Below the pieces are notes generated by a model that did no database searches, was not told where the DNA came from, and saw only the letters and a list, made by a program, of their open reading frames with translations. DNA of 50,598 nucleotides from positions 1 through 50,598 of the forward strand of contig DASUWJ010000040.1 of the NCBI GenBank assembly GCA_036378475.1, written 5' to 3'. Of this stretch, positions 31,932 through 41,359 are shown in pieces; within the stretch, counting starts at the first letter, position 1, and the number at the start of each line of letters is the position of its first letter. The position numbers were made by a program, and so were the translations under genes. This DNA comes from 13-2-20CM-68-14 sp036378475 (lineage in GTDB: Bacteria > Actinomycetota > Thermoleophilia > Gaiellales > Gaiellaceae).

Positions 31932-32350
31932 GCAGGGCCCGCGATCGCGATCCGTTTCTGCAGCTCGATCCACTGGCCGTCCTCACGCGCCTCCGCGCCG
32001 AAGCTGTCGACCACCGTCTCGAGGATCCGGCGCAGCCCGACGCCGTCCTGCTGTCGCTCGAGCTCGCCGGCGACGGCCGGGTTTCGAAACGGTCCGATTG
32101 TGGCTGTGACGACGTCTTGACCGACCAAGAGCTCGACCGTCAGCTCGCCCTCGTCGCCGCCTCGTTCCAGCAGCGAAGCGAGCGCGGTACCGAGATCGTC
32201 GAGGCTCTCGTAGGTCAGGTTCAAGCGCGCGGCGACACCGCCGAGCACGAGCTGGGCGACGTTCTCGAATCCCTCCCCACGCGGAATCGTGAGCAGGATC
32301 CGGTCACCGGCTAGCGTCGCCGGCGTCGGCCTTTTGGGCGATTCGGCCAC
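31928..32350 (-). CDS. RsbW-like anti-sigma factor with degenerate kinase motifs
   Basis: 140 residues. It opens with a proline-containing tail, then ILLTIPRGEGFENVAQLVLG, typical of the first strand/helix of serine-kinase anti-sigma factors. The ATP-binding N-box, normally E-x-x-x-N, reads LDDLGTALASLL with no Asn. The G2-like segment is DGVGLRRILETVVDSFG. It keeps the fold pattern, including the final WIELQKRI strand, and is coupled to the sigma gene, so an anti-sigma role is likely, perhaps without phosphorylation. TAAGAT overlapping the mnmA stop lies 9 nt before GTG 32350. Confidence 0.78.
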   Translation of the reverse strand: MAESPKRPTPATLAGDRILLTIPRGEGFENVAQLVLGGVAARLNLTYESLDDLGTALASLLERGGDEGELTVELLVGQDVVTATIGPFRNPAVAGELERQQDGVGLRRILETVVDSFGAEAREDGQWIELQKRIAIAGPA

Positions 32351-32362
32351 GGGCCCGCGATC

Positions 32363-33619
32363 TTAGTCGCGCGAAGGGGTCACGAGCCCGGCTCCGACCA
32401 CGACGTCCTCGTCGTAGAAGACGACGACCTGTCCCGGCGCGACGCCGTAGGCGGACTGCTCGAGCCGGGCCCGCAGCTTCCCCGCCGCCTGCTCGACCTC
32501 GGCCCGAATGCCCGCTGAGCGATAGCGCCACTTCGCCTCGACCCGGTGTACCGGCACGTAGAGCCGCCCCCGCGCCGAGATCGTCCGGGTCGCCAGCGAC
32601 TCGCGCGGGCCGACGACGACCGTGTTCGTCCGCCGATCGTTCCGCAGGGCATAGAGGGGTCGGCCGACCGCAACGCTGAGACCCCGCCGCTGCCCGGGCG
32701 TGAACCGCCACGCGCCGCGATGGCGCCCGAGCTCCCGTCCGTCCTCGTCGACGATAGCGCCCTCGACCGAGGCGAGACCGTGGCGCTCGAGGAACTCGCG
32801 GTAGTCGCCGCCGCCGAGGAAACAGGCTTCCTGGCTCTCGGCGCGGGCGGCGGCCTGCAAGCCGGCCCGTTCCGCCTCGGCGCGCGTCTCGGTCTTCGTC
32901 TGGCCGCCGAGCGGAAAACTGACCCGGCGGAGGAGCCGCGGGTCGAGCCGCGCCAGCATGTACGACTGGTCCTTGTCCGGATCGGCCGCCCGGGCGATCA
33001 AGAGCCGGCCGCGGTGGCGGACGAGGCGGGCGTAGTGCCCGGTCGCGAGCCGCCCGGCGCCGGCGCGCCCGGCGAACGCGAGCAGCTCGGCGAAGCGGAA
33101 GCTGCCGTTGCAGCGGCTGCAGGGGTTCGGCGTCTCGCCCGCCGCGTAGCCGCGCACGAACGGCGCGACGACCGCACGCCGGAATTCCTCGCGCAGATCG
33201 AGGGTCACGTGCGGCAACCCCAGCCGGTGGCAGGTCTCCCGGGCCGCGATCACCGCCTCGGGCGAGCAGCAGGCGCGCTCGGACTCGGGCGCCGCCGGGT
33301 CGATCCAGAGCCGGAGCGTCACGCCGAGCGCGCTCGGCCCGGCGCGGAGCAGCGCCACCGCGCTGTCAACCCCACCGCTCATCGCGACGGCGACCCGCGC
33401 GGGATCCGGCGCGGCCCTGAAGACCTGGCCGAGCGCGTTCGCGAGCGCGTCGGCGGCGAGCGTCTCGCCCGGAACTGCCGCCGCCTCGAGGAGGGTCAGT
33501 CCCGCGAGCGGGCGCTCGAGCCCCTCCGCGTCGGCGTCGATGATCCGCTCGCCCCGGACGCGGAGCCGAACGAGCGCGAACGCACCCTGGCGGGAGGAGT
33601 CTCCGACGACCTCGACCAT
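32363..33619 (-). CDS. mnmA: tRNA 2-thiouridine synthase MnmA with an IscU-like N-terminal extension
   Basis: Thiolates U34 of Lys, Glu and Gln tRNAs. 418 residues. From residue 76 it is canonical: VAVAMSGGVDSAVALL (PP-loop), GETPNPCSRCNGSFRF (first catalytic Cys), ATGHYARLV, DPDKDQSYMLARL, SQEACFLGGGDYREFL (second catalytic Cys) and the C-terminal PGQVVVFYDEDVVVGAGL. Residues 1-75 are extra: VRLRVRGERIIDADAEGLER followed by LAGLTLLEAAAVPGETLAAD. That layout recalls the IscU/NifU scaffold (v-x-v-x-x-g-r-I-x-d-a, then G-x-x-L) but without its cysteines. TAGCCT lies 6 nt before the ATG. Confidence 0.92.
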   Translation of the reverse strand: MVEVVGDSSRQGAFALVRLRVRGERIIDADAEGLERPLAGLTLLEAAAVPGETLAADALANALGQVFRAAPDPARVAVAMSGGVDSAVALLRAGPSALGVTLRLWIDPAAPESERACCSPEAVIAARETCHRLGLPHVTLDLREEFRRAVVAPFVRGYAAGETPNPCSRCNGSFRFAELLAFAGRAGAGRLATGHYARLVRHRGRLLIARAADPDKDQSYMLARLDPRLLRRVSFPLGGQTKTETRAEAERAGLQAAARAESQEACFLGGGDYREFLERHGLASVEGAIVDEDGRELGRHRGAWRFTPGQRRGLSVAVGRPLYALRNDRRTNTVVVGPRESLATRTISARGRLYVPVHRVEAKWRYRSAGIRAEVEQAAGKLRARLEQSAYGVAPGQVVVFYDEDVVVGAGLVTPSRD

Positions 33620-33625
33620 CGAGTC

Positions 33626-33631
33626 AGGCTA
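33626..33631 (-). promoter_or_regulatory. TANNNT -10 box of mnmA
   Basis: TAGCCT (33631-33626) with a 6-nt gap to ATG 33619. Confidence 0.5.
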
Positions 33632-33686
33632 GCTGTCGCCGGAAAAATGAGTGCCCCACCCTGCCGATACTCCACGCCCGAAGCGA

Positions 33687-33703
33687 ACCTGGCACAGCCA
33701 GGT
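33687..33703. terminator. Hairpin in the spacer downstream of the envelope module
   Basis: ACCTGGC and GCCAGGT form a perfect 7-bp stem with an ACA loop, inside the 197-base gap between the DPBB gene and mnmA. Possible end of the four-gene envelope transcript. No T-tract; the rest of the gap, which is relatively AT-rich near 33755-33785, shows nothing recognisable. Confidence 0.4.
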
Positions 33704-33816
33704 GGGTGCCCTGTCGGCCGCGGGCAACGCCCTAGCCGAACCCAGGCTCCCTCTCACTTGGTGTTGGTTCTACTTTGTGAGCGCGGTGCACGAACAGGGT
33801 CGAGCACCAAGCGAGC

Positions 33817-34236
33817 TTAGCGGGCGTAGACCCAGTTGATGCGCTGGATCCCCTGGAGGCCGAGATCCTGGGCGAGTGCGGGGGTCAGGTCGAAGCGCCG
33901 GCCCGGGACGACCGGCCGCCGCGCGATCACCTGGGTCAGGATCCGGTTGCTGCGTCCGAACGAGACGAACAGCTTGACGTTGCAGGGCAGCACCGAGTCG
34001 ACGACACCGCGCGTGCTCGACCGGACGAGGACGCCGCAGTTCGTCCGCGTGCCGACCTGGGTCGGCTGGGCGCCGGCGAGCGCCGTGTACCAGCCGCCGC
34101 CCGGGACGACGACCGGCGTCAGCGCGGCGCTCTCGTGGTTCGGGCCGTGCGGAGAGGCAAGGGCGAGCGCCAGCACCGCTCCCAAGAGGGCGACTCCGGC
34201 GAGGGCGACCTCCCGCTGCGCCAGCGCCGCGCTCAA
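33817..34236 (-). CDS. Membrane-anchored RlpA-like double-psi beta-barrel protein
   Basis: 139 residues from TTG 34236, which overlaps the previous stop (TTGA). One N-terminal membrane helix (VALAGVALLGAVLALALAS), then an extracytoplasmic domain: GGGWYTALAGAQPTQVGTRT, LPCNVKLFVSFGRSNRILTQ and RRPVVPGRRFDLTPALAQDL. This follows the RlpA/3D double-psi barrel order (LPfGt..v, RGPfvpgR.iDLs.aaA..LG). The catalytic-type Asp of the NDRGP motif is Ala in VIARRP, so lytic transglycosylase activity is doubtful. Two Cys (NCG and LPCN) probably form a disulfide. Last gene of the DivIVA-like module. Confidence 0.75.
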   Translation of the reverse strand: MSAALAQREVALAGVALLGAVLALALASPHGPNHESAALTPVVVPGGGWYTALAGAQPTQVGTRTNCGVLVRSSTRGVVDSVLPCNVKLFVSFGRSNRILTQVIARRPVVPGRRFDLTPALAQDLGLQGIQRINWVYAR

Positions 34237-34940
34237 ACCGGGGTGTAGAGCGACTCTCCGAACGACTCCCGAACGACCGGGTCGAACGTCACCGGCAGCC
34301 GACCGTCGGCGTCCGCGAACTGCCGCAGCTCGAGGAGGAGGAACGCGAGCTCCTCATCACGCGCCGTGTCCTCGCCCTCCTGGGCGTGCGCGATCCGCTC
34401 GAGCTCCCAGACGTTCCACTCGCGCGCGGCCCCATCCCGGCGCGGCAGGTACGCGACCGCGGGCTCGGCACCGCTCGGTTCGGGAATCGGCTCGGGCATC
34501 GGTTCGGGCGTCGGAGGCGGCAGCGACCGAAGCGTGGGCGCAAGCGGCACGGGCTCGGGGGTTGGTGGCTCGGGCTCCGGGGCGGGTGGCGCGGGCTCGG
34601 GAACGGGTCCCGGCGTCTCCGGCTCGGGCTCGGGCGGATGCTCCGCGGCCTGCTCGAGCACGGTAACGTGGGAGCCCTGCGGAGCGGGAACGGGTTCGGG
34701 AAGCGGCTCTTCGGCCTCGTGCTCACCCGGGCGCCCGAGGAGCCAGCCGAGCCGGCCGGCCGGCGTGGAGGCGCGCTGCTGGAGCGCGGCTCGCTCGAGG
34801 AAGCTGACGAGCACCCAGGCGCCCGCCATCGCCGGGACGATGCCGAGCCAGCTCAGATGCACCGCCCAGCAGACCGCGGCTACGACGACGAGGAACGCGG
34901 CCTCGAGCACGAACCTGACCCGCGAGGCGGTGATCTTCAT
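34233..34940 (-). CDS. Membrane-anchored Glu/Pro-rich protein B
   Basis: 235 residues. Two N-terminal membrane helices in a hairpin (about 8-28 and 33-50: FVLEAAFLVVVAAVCWAVHL, then GIVPAMAGAWVLVSFLERAA), a low-complexity PE/PEP region (78-165), then a folded-looking C-terminal piece with EWNVWELERIAHAQEGEDTA and DEELAFLLLELRQFADADGR. Both ends of the hairpin should be cytoplasmic, placing the tail inside the cell. It is paralogous to the next gene upstream by the same hairpin pattern (R-F-x-x-E-A-x-F-L...W-x-x-V-S-x-L-E). ATG overlaps that gene's stop (ATGA). No family recognised. Confidence 0.7.
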   Translation of the reverse strand: MKITASRVRFVLEAAFLVVVAAVCWAVHLSWLGIVPAMAGAWVLVSFLERAALQQRASTPAGRLGWLLGRPGEHEAEEPLPEPVPAPQGSHVTVLEQAAEHPPEPEPETPGPVPEPAPPAPEPEPPTPEPVPLAPTLRSLPPPTPEPMPEPIPEPSGAEPAVAYLPRRDGAAREWNVWELERIAHAQEGEDTARDEELAFLLLELRQFADADGRLPVTFDPVVRESFGESLYTPV

Positions 34941-35995
34941 TGCCGGTGCTCCCGGTCGGAGACGTCAAAGATTTCGGCGACCTCGTCGGAGATTCGGTCC
35001 GGCCGAGAAGGGGTCGGGAGCAGGCGAACGTGCTTCGGCAGCGGCTCCGGCTCGACGGGCTCCGCGGGCTCCTCGCCGCGGCGGCGAAACCAGCGACGCC
35101 GGGGGCGCGGACGCAGCGGCTCGAGGGTCGGCCGTGACGGCCGTTCCGCCTCCCCGGCCGCCGCAGGCGGGAGCTCGGCCGGCGTCGGCTCCGGCTCGCC
35201 GGGTGCCTCCGGTTCCGGCTCGGGCTCCGGCTCGGACTCCGCTTGCACGGGCTCCGGCGCGTCGTCCGGGCGCCGGCCGGGCAGCGCTGCAGCTTCCACC
35301 TCGAGCGGCGAGACGATTCCGGTCGCGGGCTCGGGCTCTGCTTCGGGCTCCGGCTCCGGCTCCGCGCCGGGCTCGGCTCCAGGCTCCTGCGCGGGCTCGG
35401 GCCCGGCCCGCTCGTTCTGTTCGGGCAGGACGACGGCGTCCACCTCGAGCCGTGAAACAACCACGGCCTCGGGTTCGGCTCCCGGTTCGGAGTCGCTTCT
35501 TGGTTCGGGCTGGAAGTCCGGCTCGGACTCTCGTTCGGGTTCGGCTTCCGGTTCGGGCTGGAAGCCCCAGGCGGGTTCTCGGGGGGTCCACGCTGGCGGC
35601 TCGGGCTCCTCCTCTCGCGTGAGCTCGGGCCGGGCGCTCGCTTCCGGAAGCGCGACGGCGTCGACCTCGAGCCGCGAGACGATTACCGTCGCCGGCTCGA
35701 GCTCGGGCAGCGGCTCGGCATCGGGCTCCGCCGCGGCTTCGGGCTCCGGCTCCGGCTCGGCCAACTCGGCGCGTCTCGGCCGTGCGGTCACGGCCATGTA
35801 GCCGGGACGCCGCCACGGAGGCACGGCCGCCCAAACCCGCTCGGTCGTCAGCTCGAGCAGAGAGACAACGAGCCAACCGGCAAGCATCAGGAGCAGGATC
35901 CACGTGGTCGCCAGATCCGCGAAGCCTGCACCGACAGCTAGCGCGATCAGGAAGAGCGCTTCGATTGCAAAGCGGGGCCCCAGTCGTCCCGGCAT
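34937..35995 (-). CDS. Membrane-anchored Glu/Pro-rich protein A with a thrice-repeated short motif
   Basis: 352 residues. A membrane hairpin at 8-50 (FAIEALFLIALAVGAGFADL, then TTWILLLMLAGWLVVSLLEL), followed by an acidic proline-rich tail. Embedded in the tail are three copies of one segment: VIVSRLEVDAVALPE (104-118), VVVSRLEVDAVVLPE (178-192) and GIVSPLEVEAAALPG (226-240). Near the end is a basic patch RPRPRRRWFRRRGEE (295-309) and a final helix SDEVAEIFDVSDREHRQ. The repeats look like docking motifs on a flexible arm. TAGTCT, overlapping the DivIVA-like stop, lies 9 nt before ATG 35995. No family recognised. Confidence 0.72.
   Translation of the reverse strand: MPGRLGPRFAIEALFLIALAVGAGFADLATTWILLLMLAGWLVVSLLELTTERVWAAVPPWRRPGYMAVTARPRRAELAEPEPEPEAAAEPDAEPLPELEPATVIVSRLEVDAVALPEASARPELTREEEPEPPAWTPREPAWGFQPEPEAEPERESEPDFQPEPRSDSEPGAEPEAVVVSRLEVDAVVLPEQNERAGPEPAQEPGAEPGAEPEPEPEAEPEPATGIVSPLEVEAAALPGRRPDDAPEPVQAESEPEPEPEPEAPGEPEPTPAELPPAAAGEAERPSRPTLEPLRPRPRRRWFRRRGEEPAEPVEPEPLPKHVRLLPTPSRPDRISDEVAEIFDVSDREHRQ
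35276..35695 (-). repeat. Three copies of a ~18-residue motif in Glu/Pro-rich DNA
   Basis: Copies at 35695-35639, 35470-35417 and 35329-35276 encode the VSRLEVDAV-type motif. Intervening DNA is low-complexity GGCTCGG/GGCTCCG repeats encoding Pro-Glu dipeptides, which would recombine easily. Confidence 0.75.
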
Positions 35996-36007
35996 ACCGC
36001 CGAGAGA

Positions 36008-36904
36008 CTAGCGCTCGTTTCCGTCCGAGTCCTCGCTCTCCGGCTCGGCCGCGGTGACCGGCGGCTCCACCGGAGCCGGGACGGAAAGCGGCGGCGCGGC
36101 GGAGGCAGGCGGGGAAGGCGCACCGGGTGGCGCGGCTCCCTCACTCTCCGAGCGCTGGCCGCTGAGAGTGCCGCGGCTCGCCTCGGTCTGCAGCTCCGCT
36201 GCCTCGACGATCTTCTCGACGACGCCGGCGATCGCCTCGTCGCCGAGCCCCGCTGCGGCGAGCAGCTGCTCGGCTCCCTGCTGGGCCCGCCCGATCACGA
36301 TCGCCGCCTGCGCGCGCGCCCACTCGAGCGTCTGCTCGACCTCGGCGCGGGCCGCATTCGTCAGGTCGGTCGCCTGGTGGCGGGCCTGCTCGAGCAGACG
36401 GTTCGCGCGGGCCTCGGCCTCGCGGATCTCCTGGGTCGACTGGCGCTGGGCCTCGCCCTGCAGCTCTCTCGCCTCGTTCCGCGCGTTGTTCATCAGCTCG
36501 GCGCGCATGCGCTCGCTCTCTTGGCGGTAGCGCTCGACCTCGGCCTCGCGCGCCTGCAGCTCGCGCTGGCGGCGTGAGACCTCTTCCTCGGTCCGTCGCA
36601 GCTGGGAGGCCGAAGCGGTCTGGGCGTCGCGCTCGATCGTGTCGGCCATGTCGGCGGCCGCGCGGATCAGATGGAGGGCATCCATGCGGACGGCGTGACC
36701 CGTCGGCTCCACCTGGCCGCTTCGCGCGGCGGCCTGGAGCACCCGCAGCTGCACCTGCAGCTGCGTCGCGTGGCGGCGGAACGACTCGAAGGCCTCCTGG
36801 ACCCGCTGGGGGTCGTACCCTCCTCCGGGCAGGCTCGGCAGCTCCTCGACGCTCGGAAGCGGCGTCAAAGAAGCCTGCGTTGATCCTCTGCCTTCGGTAG
36901 CCAT
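36008..36904 (-). CDS. DivIVA-like coiled-coil protein
   Basis: 298 residues. After a short N-terminal segment with PSLPGGGYDPQRVQEAFESF it is almost entirely helical. A coiled coil runs from about 35 to 225, rich in Glu, Arg, Ala and Gln (EEVSRRQRELQAREAEVERY, ARANRLLEQARHQATDLTNA). A flexible Pro/Ser/Glu tail follows. The layout is that of actinobacterial DivIVA/Wag31-type or Scy-like polar scaffolds, though the curved-membrane-binding N-terminal motif of DivIVA is not clear. It is first of four consecutive genes whose other products are membrane-anchored. A cytoskeletal or cell-pole role is inferred. Confidence 0.72.
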   Translation of the reverse strand: MATEGRGSTQASLTPLPSVEELPSLPGGGYDPQRVQEAFESFRRHATQLQVQLRVLQAAARSGQVEPTGHAVRMDALHLIRAAADMADTIERDAQTASASQLRRTEEEVSRRQRELQAREAEVERYRQESERMRAELMNNARNEARELQGEAQRQSTQEIREAEARANRLLEQARHQATDLTNAARAEVEQTLEWARAQAAIVIGRAQQGAEQLLAAAGLGDEAIAGVVEKIVEAAELQTEASRGTLSGQRSESEGAAPPGAPSPPASAAPPLSVPAPVEPPVTAAEPESEDSDGNER

Positions 36905-36951
36905 CTCTCGGGGAAGTATGGCGACTCCATCGGCGAAATCGCCACTTTCGG

Positions 36952-38687
<1,736 letters not shown>

Positions 38688-38691
<4 letters not shown>

Positions 38692-39908
38692 AGTTCCCCG
38701 GCTTCCAGGGTCTCGAGCTCGCGGTCCCGCTCGCCGGCCCGGCGGATCGTGAACCCGCCGCTCCTGACGATCACGGTCGTCTCGGCGCCCGAGCGCTGGG
38801 CCTGGGTCAGCTGGCCCTTGAGCGAGCGGCCGGCGTAGTCCGTGTCGACGGCACGGCCCTCGCGGCGAAGCGCGGCGAGGAGAGGGAGCACCTGCTCCCT
38901 GCGCTCGGGCGCCTCGAAGGCGAAGAAGATCTCGAGCGGTTCCGGCTCGCGCTCGACTCCCTGCTCCCCGAGCGAGATCAGAGCGCGCTCGATCCCCGCC
39001 GCCCAGCCGACGGCCGGCGTGGGCCGGCCGCCGATCTCCTCGAGCAGATAGTCGTAGCGGCCACCCCCACAGAGCGAGTCCTGCGCGCCGAGCGCCTCGC
39101 CAACGAACTCGAAGGTCGTCCGCGTGTAGTAGTCGAGGCCGCGGACGAGCGTCGGCACGAGCCGGTAGCGGACGCCGTAGGCATCGAGATAGCGCTGCAC
39201 CTGCCCGAAGTGCCGCCGGCACTCGTCGCAGAGCGAGTCGCCGATCTTCGGTGCCGCGGCCAGCGCCTCCTGGACGCGGGGGTTCTTGCTGTCGAAGACG
39301 CGCAGCGGGCTCGTCGCCCGTTTCCCGCGCGCCTCCTCGTCGAGCTCGCCGCTGTGGGCGTCGAGCCAGGCCTCGAGCTCCTGGAGGTAGCGGGGACGGC
39401 AGCTCCGGTCGCCGATCGAGTTCAGCTCGAGCGTCCACTCCTCGATCCCGAGCCGGCGCAGGAGCTCCGCGAAGAGCTGGATCAGCTCGGCGTCGATCGC
39501 GGGGTCGTCCGAGCCGAGCGCCTCGACGTTCAGCTGCCAGAACTCGCGGTAGCGGCCCTTCTGGGGCGCCGCGTAGCGGAACATCGGGCCGGCCGTGAAC
39601 GTCTTCACCGGCTGCGGCTCGCGGTGCAGGCCGTGCTCGATGTAGGCGCGTGCCGTCGGGGCCGTCGCCTCCGGCCGCAGGGTCAACGAGCGCTCGGAGC
39701 GGTCCTTGAAGGTGTACATCTCCTTCTGCACGATGTCCGAGCCCGCGCCGGAGGTGCGGGCGAAGAGCTCCGTCTCCTCGAAGGTCGGCGTCGTCAGGCG
39801 CCGGTAGCCGTAGCGGCGGCAGGTCTCCTCCGCCTCGCGCAGCAGCCACTCGCGCAGCGGCTGCTGCGACGGCAGCACGTCGTAGGTTCCTCGGGGCGCC
39901 TTGATCAA
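38688..39908 (-). CDS. hisS: Histidyl-tRNA synthetase
   Basis: 406 residues: MIKAPRGTYDVLPSQQPLRE, TFEETELFARTSGAGSDIVQ, LRPEATAPTARAYIEHG (motif 2), GPMFRYAAPQKGRYREFWQL, LVRGLDYYTRTTFEFVG (HisA motif) and GGRYDYLLEEIGGRPTPAVG, then a C-terminal HGTP anticodon domain. ATG overlaps the hydrolase stop (ATGA). hisS-aspS adjacency is usual in actinobacteria. Confidence 0.97.
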
Positions 39909-40543
39909 CTCGACCGGAGCTCGGCGAGGAACGGGTTCCGGGCGAGCTCCGCGCCGAGCGTCGTCTCCGGGCCGTGGCCCGGGTAAACGACCGTCTCCGG
40001 CGAAAAGCGCTCGGCGAGCATCCGGATCGACTCGACGAGCGTGTCCCAGTCGGCCAGGGGCAGGTCGGTGCGGCCGACGGAGCCGGCAAAGAGGACGTCG
40101 CCGGAGAAGAGGCTTCCCTCCCCGTAGTAGGCGAGGTGCGCGGGCGAGTGGCCCGGCACCCGGAGCGTCTCGAAGCTGATCCCCGCGAGCTCGAGCGTCT
40201 CGTCGCCCTCGAGCACGACGTCCGGCGTGTAGGGGCGCAGGTGCACGCCCGGCGGTGTGAAGTCATTGATCCGCTCGAGCGCGATCCGCTCCCGCTCCGC
40301 CATATGGACCGGTGCGCCCGTCCCCTCGGCCAGGTCGGCCACGCCGCCCAGGTGGTCCCAGTGGCCGTGGGTGACGAGGATCGCGACGCAGCGCGCGCCG
40401 AGCCGCGCGAGCTCGAGCCGAAGCTCAGCGGCGTCGCCACCCGGGTCGACGACGACCGCCTCGGAGGCGCCGAGCGAGGCCCGGACGAGGTAGCAGTTCG
40501 TCCCGATCGGACCGAGCTCGTAGCGCTCGACGGCGAGGCTCAT
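39905..40543 (-). CDS. Metallo-beta-lactamase-fold hydrolase (glyoxalase II-like)
   Basis: 212 residues with the full metal set: ILVTHGHWDHLGGVADLAEG (HxHxDH), RVPGHSPAHLAYYGEG (His), LFSGDVLFAGSVGRTDLPLA (bridging Asp) and VVYPGHGPETTLGAE (His). The short C-terminal part and GSVGRTDLP are typical of the YcbL-type glyoxalase II-like group, whose members hydrolyse thioesters such as S-lactoylglutathione or mycothiol analogues. Its place before hisS is common in many bacteria. TAGACT lies 8 nt before ATG 40543. Confidence 0.9.
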   Translation of the reverse strand: MSLAVERYELGPIGTNCYLVRASLGASEAVVVDPGGDAAELRLELARLGARCVAILVTHGHWDHLGGVADLAEGTGAPVHMAERERIALERINDFTPPGVHLRPYTPDVVLEGDETLELAGISFETLRVPGHSPAHLAYYGEGSLFSGDVLFAGSVGRTDLPLADWDTLVESIRMLAERFSPETVVYPGHGPETTLGAELARNPFLAELRSS

Positions 40544-40596
40544 GGCGGCCGAGTCTAGCGGCGCCCTTTCGCCGAAACCGCATAGGATCCGCCGCC
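40544..40596. promoter_or_regulatory. Divergent leaderless promoters (hydrolase / cupin)
   Basis: On the minus strand TAGACT (40557-40552) ends 8 nt before ATG 40543. On the plus strand TAGGAT (40583-40588) ends 8 nt before GTG 40597. Identical spacing on both sides of a 53-base gap. Confidence 0.55.
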
Positions 40597-40932
40597 GTGC
40601 AGCACTGGAATCTCCAGCAGCTCGAGACGCCGGGCGGCAGCCGCTCGCCGCTCGTCCTCGACGCGGCGGACGAGACGGCGCGGGCGGTCCTGATCGGGCT
40701 CGAGCCCGGGCAGTCGCTCGGCGACCACCAGGTCAAGGAGCACGCCTTCCTCGTCGTCCTCGAGGGACAGGTCCGCGCCGAGGCGGGCGGCGAGGCGGTC
40801 GACGCCGAGGCCGGCAGCCTGCTTCGCTTCTCGCCCGACGAGCGCCACTCGGTCTCGAGCGCCGAGGGCGCCCGGCTGCTGATGCTGCTCGCGCCCTGGC
40901 CCGGCGCCGGCCACTACCGCGGCAGCCTCTAG
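40597..40932 (+). CDS. Small cupin-domain protein
   Basis: 111 residues, single cupin barrel: GLEPGQSLGDHQVKEHAFLV (motif 1, with the second His as QVKEHA), VVLEGQVRAEAGGEAVDAEA, GSLLRFSPDERHSVSS (motif 2 His) and RLLMLLAPWPG. Metal-binding His/Glu residues are present. The substrate is unknown. Start GTG 40597. Its TAG stop shares bases with the stop of the convergent membrane-protein gene (CTAG). Confidence 0.83.
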   Translation: MQHWNLQQLETPGGSRSPLVLDAADETARAVLIGLEPGQSLGDHQVKEHAFLVVLEGQVRAEAGGEAVDAEAGSLLRFSPDERHSVSSAEGARLLMLLAPWPGAGHYRGSL

Positions 40933-41351
40933 CGGCGCTTGCCGCCCGGATCCTGCCCCGAGCGGCGCAGGTACGAGCGGTAGGCGGTCCGGTCCATCAC
41001 GTAGGTGAGCGGGATGAACAGGACCGAGTAGCCGAGCGAGGCGATCACGCGCGAGGAGATCGCGGCGTGCTTGTTGACGAGCGAGAAGACGATGAAAAAG
41101 AGCGGCAGGAAGAGGAGCGAGCGCTTTAGAGCCCGGTTCCACGAGGGCGGCCGGTACTCGCGCGCGGGGCGGTCGCCTCGCTTCTGGCCACCCTTCGCCT
41201 CCTTGCCGTTCTTGGTCGCCCGGTCCCGGCGCCCCGGCCGCTCGGGCTCGGGCGGAGCCTCAAGCTCGTGGCCCTCGTCGTCTACGTAGACGTACTCGTA
41301 CTCGTGGCGACGGTCCTTCTGGCGCCGCCGGCGCTGCTTGCGCGAGGGCAT
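40929..41351 (-). CDS. Small protein with basic N-terminus and two membrane helices
   Basis: 140 residues from ATG 41351. Very basic start MPSRKQRRRRQKDRRHEYEY, an acidic/tyrosine patch (VYVDDEGHELE), a Lys/Arg linker, then two hydrophobic helices (LKRSLLFLPLFFIVFSLVNK and RVIASLGYSVLFIPLTYVMD). Probably a cytoplasmic basic tail on a membrane hairpin. TAGGCT lies 8 nt before the ATG; a longer frame to 41468 has no support. No family recognised. Confidence 0.75.
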   Translation of the reverse strand: MPSRKQRRRRQKDRRHEYEYVYVDDEGHELEAPPEPERPGRRDRATKNGKEAKGGQKRGDRPAREYRPPSWNRALKRSLLFLPLFFIVFSLVNKHAAISSRVIASLGYSVLFIPLTYVMDRTAYRSYLRRSGQDPGGKRR

Positions 41352-41359
41352 CGAGACCA

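Noticed and set aside
33651..33839. 62-codon plus-strand frame in the gap before mnmA.
   Set aside because: No -10 box or ribosome site, runs into the opposite gene, sequence not protein-like; kept only the hairpin.
34386..35801. 471-codon Gly/Ser-rich plus-strand frame.
   Set aside because: Mirror of the Pro/Glu-coding repeats on the minus strand, whose two frames have membrane helices and coupled starts.
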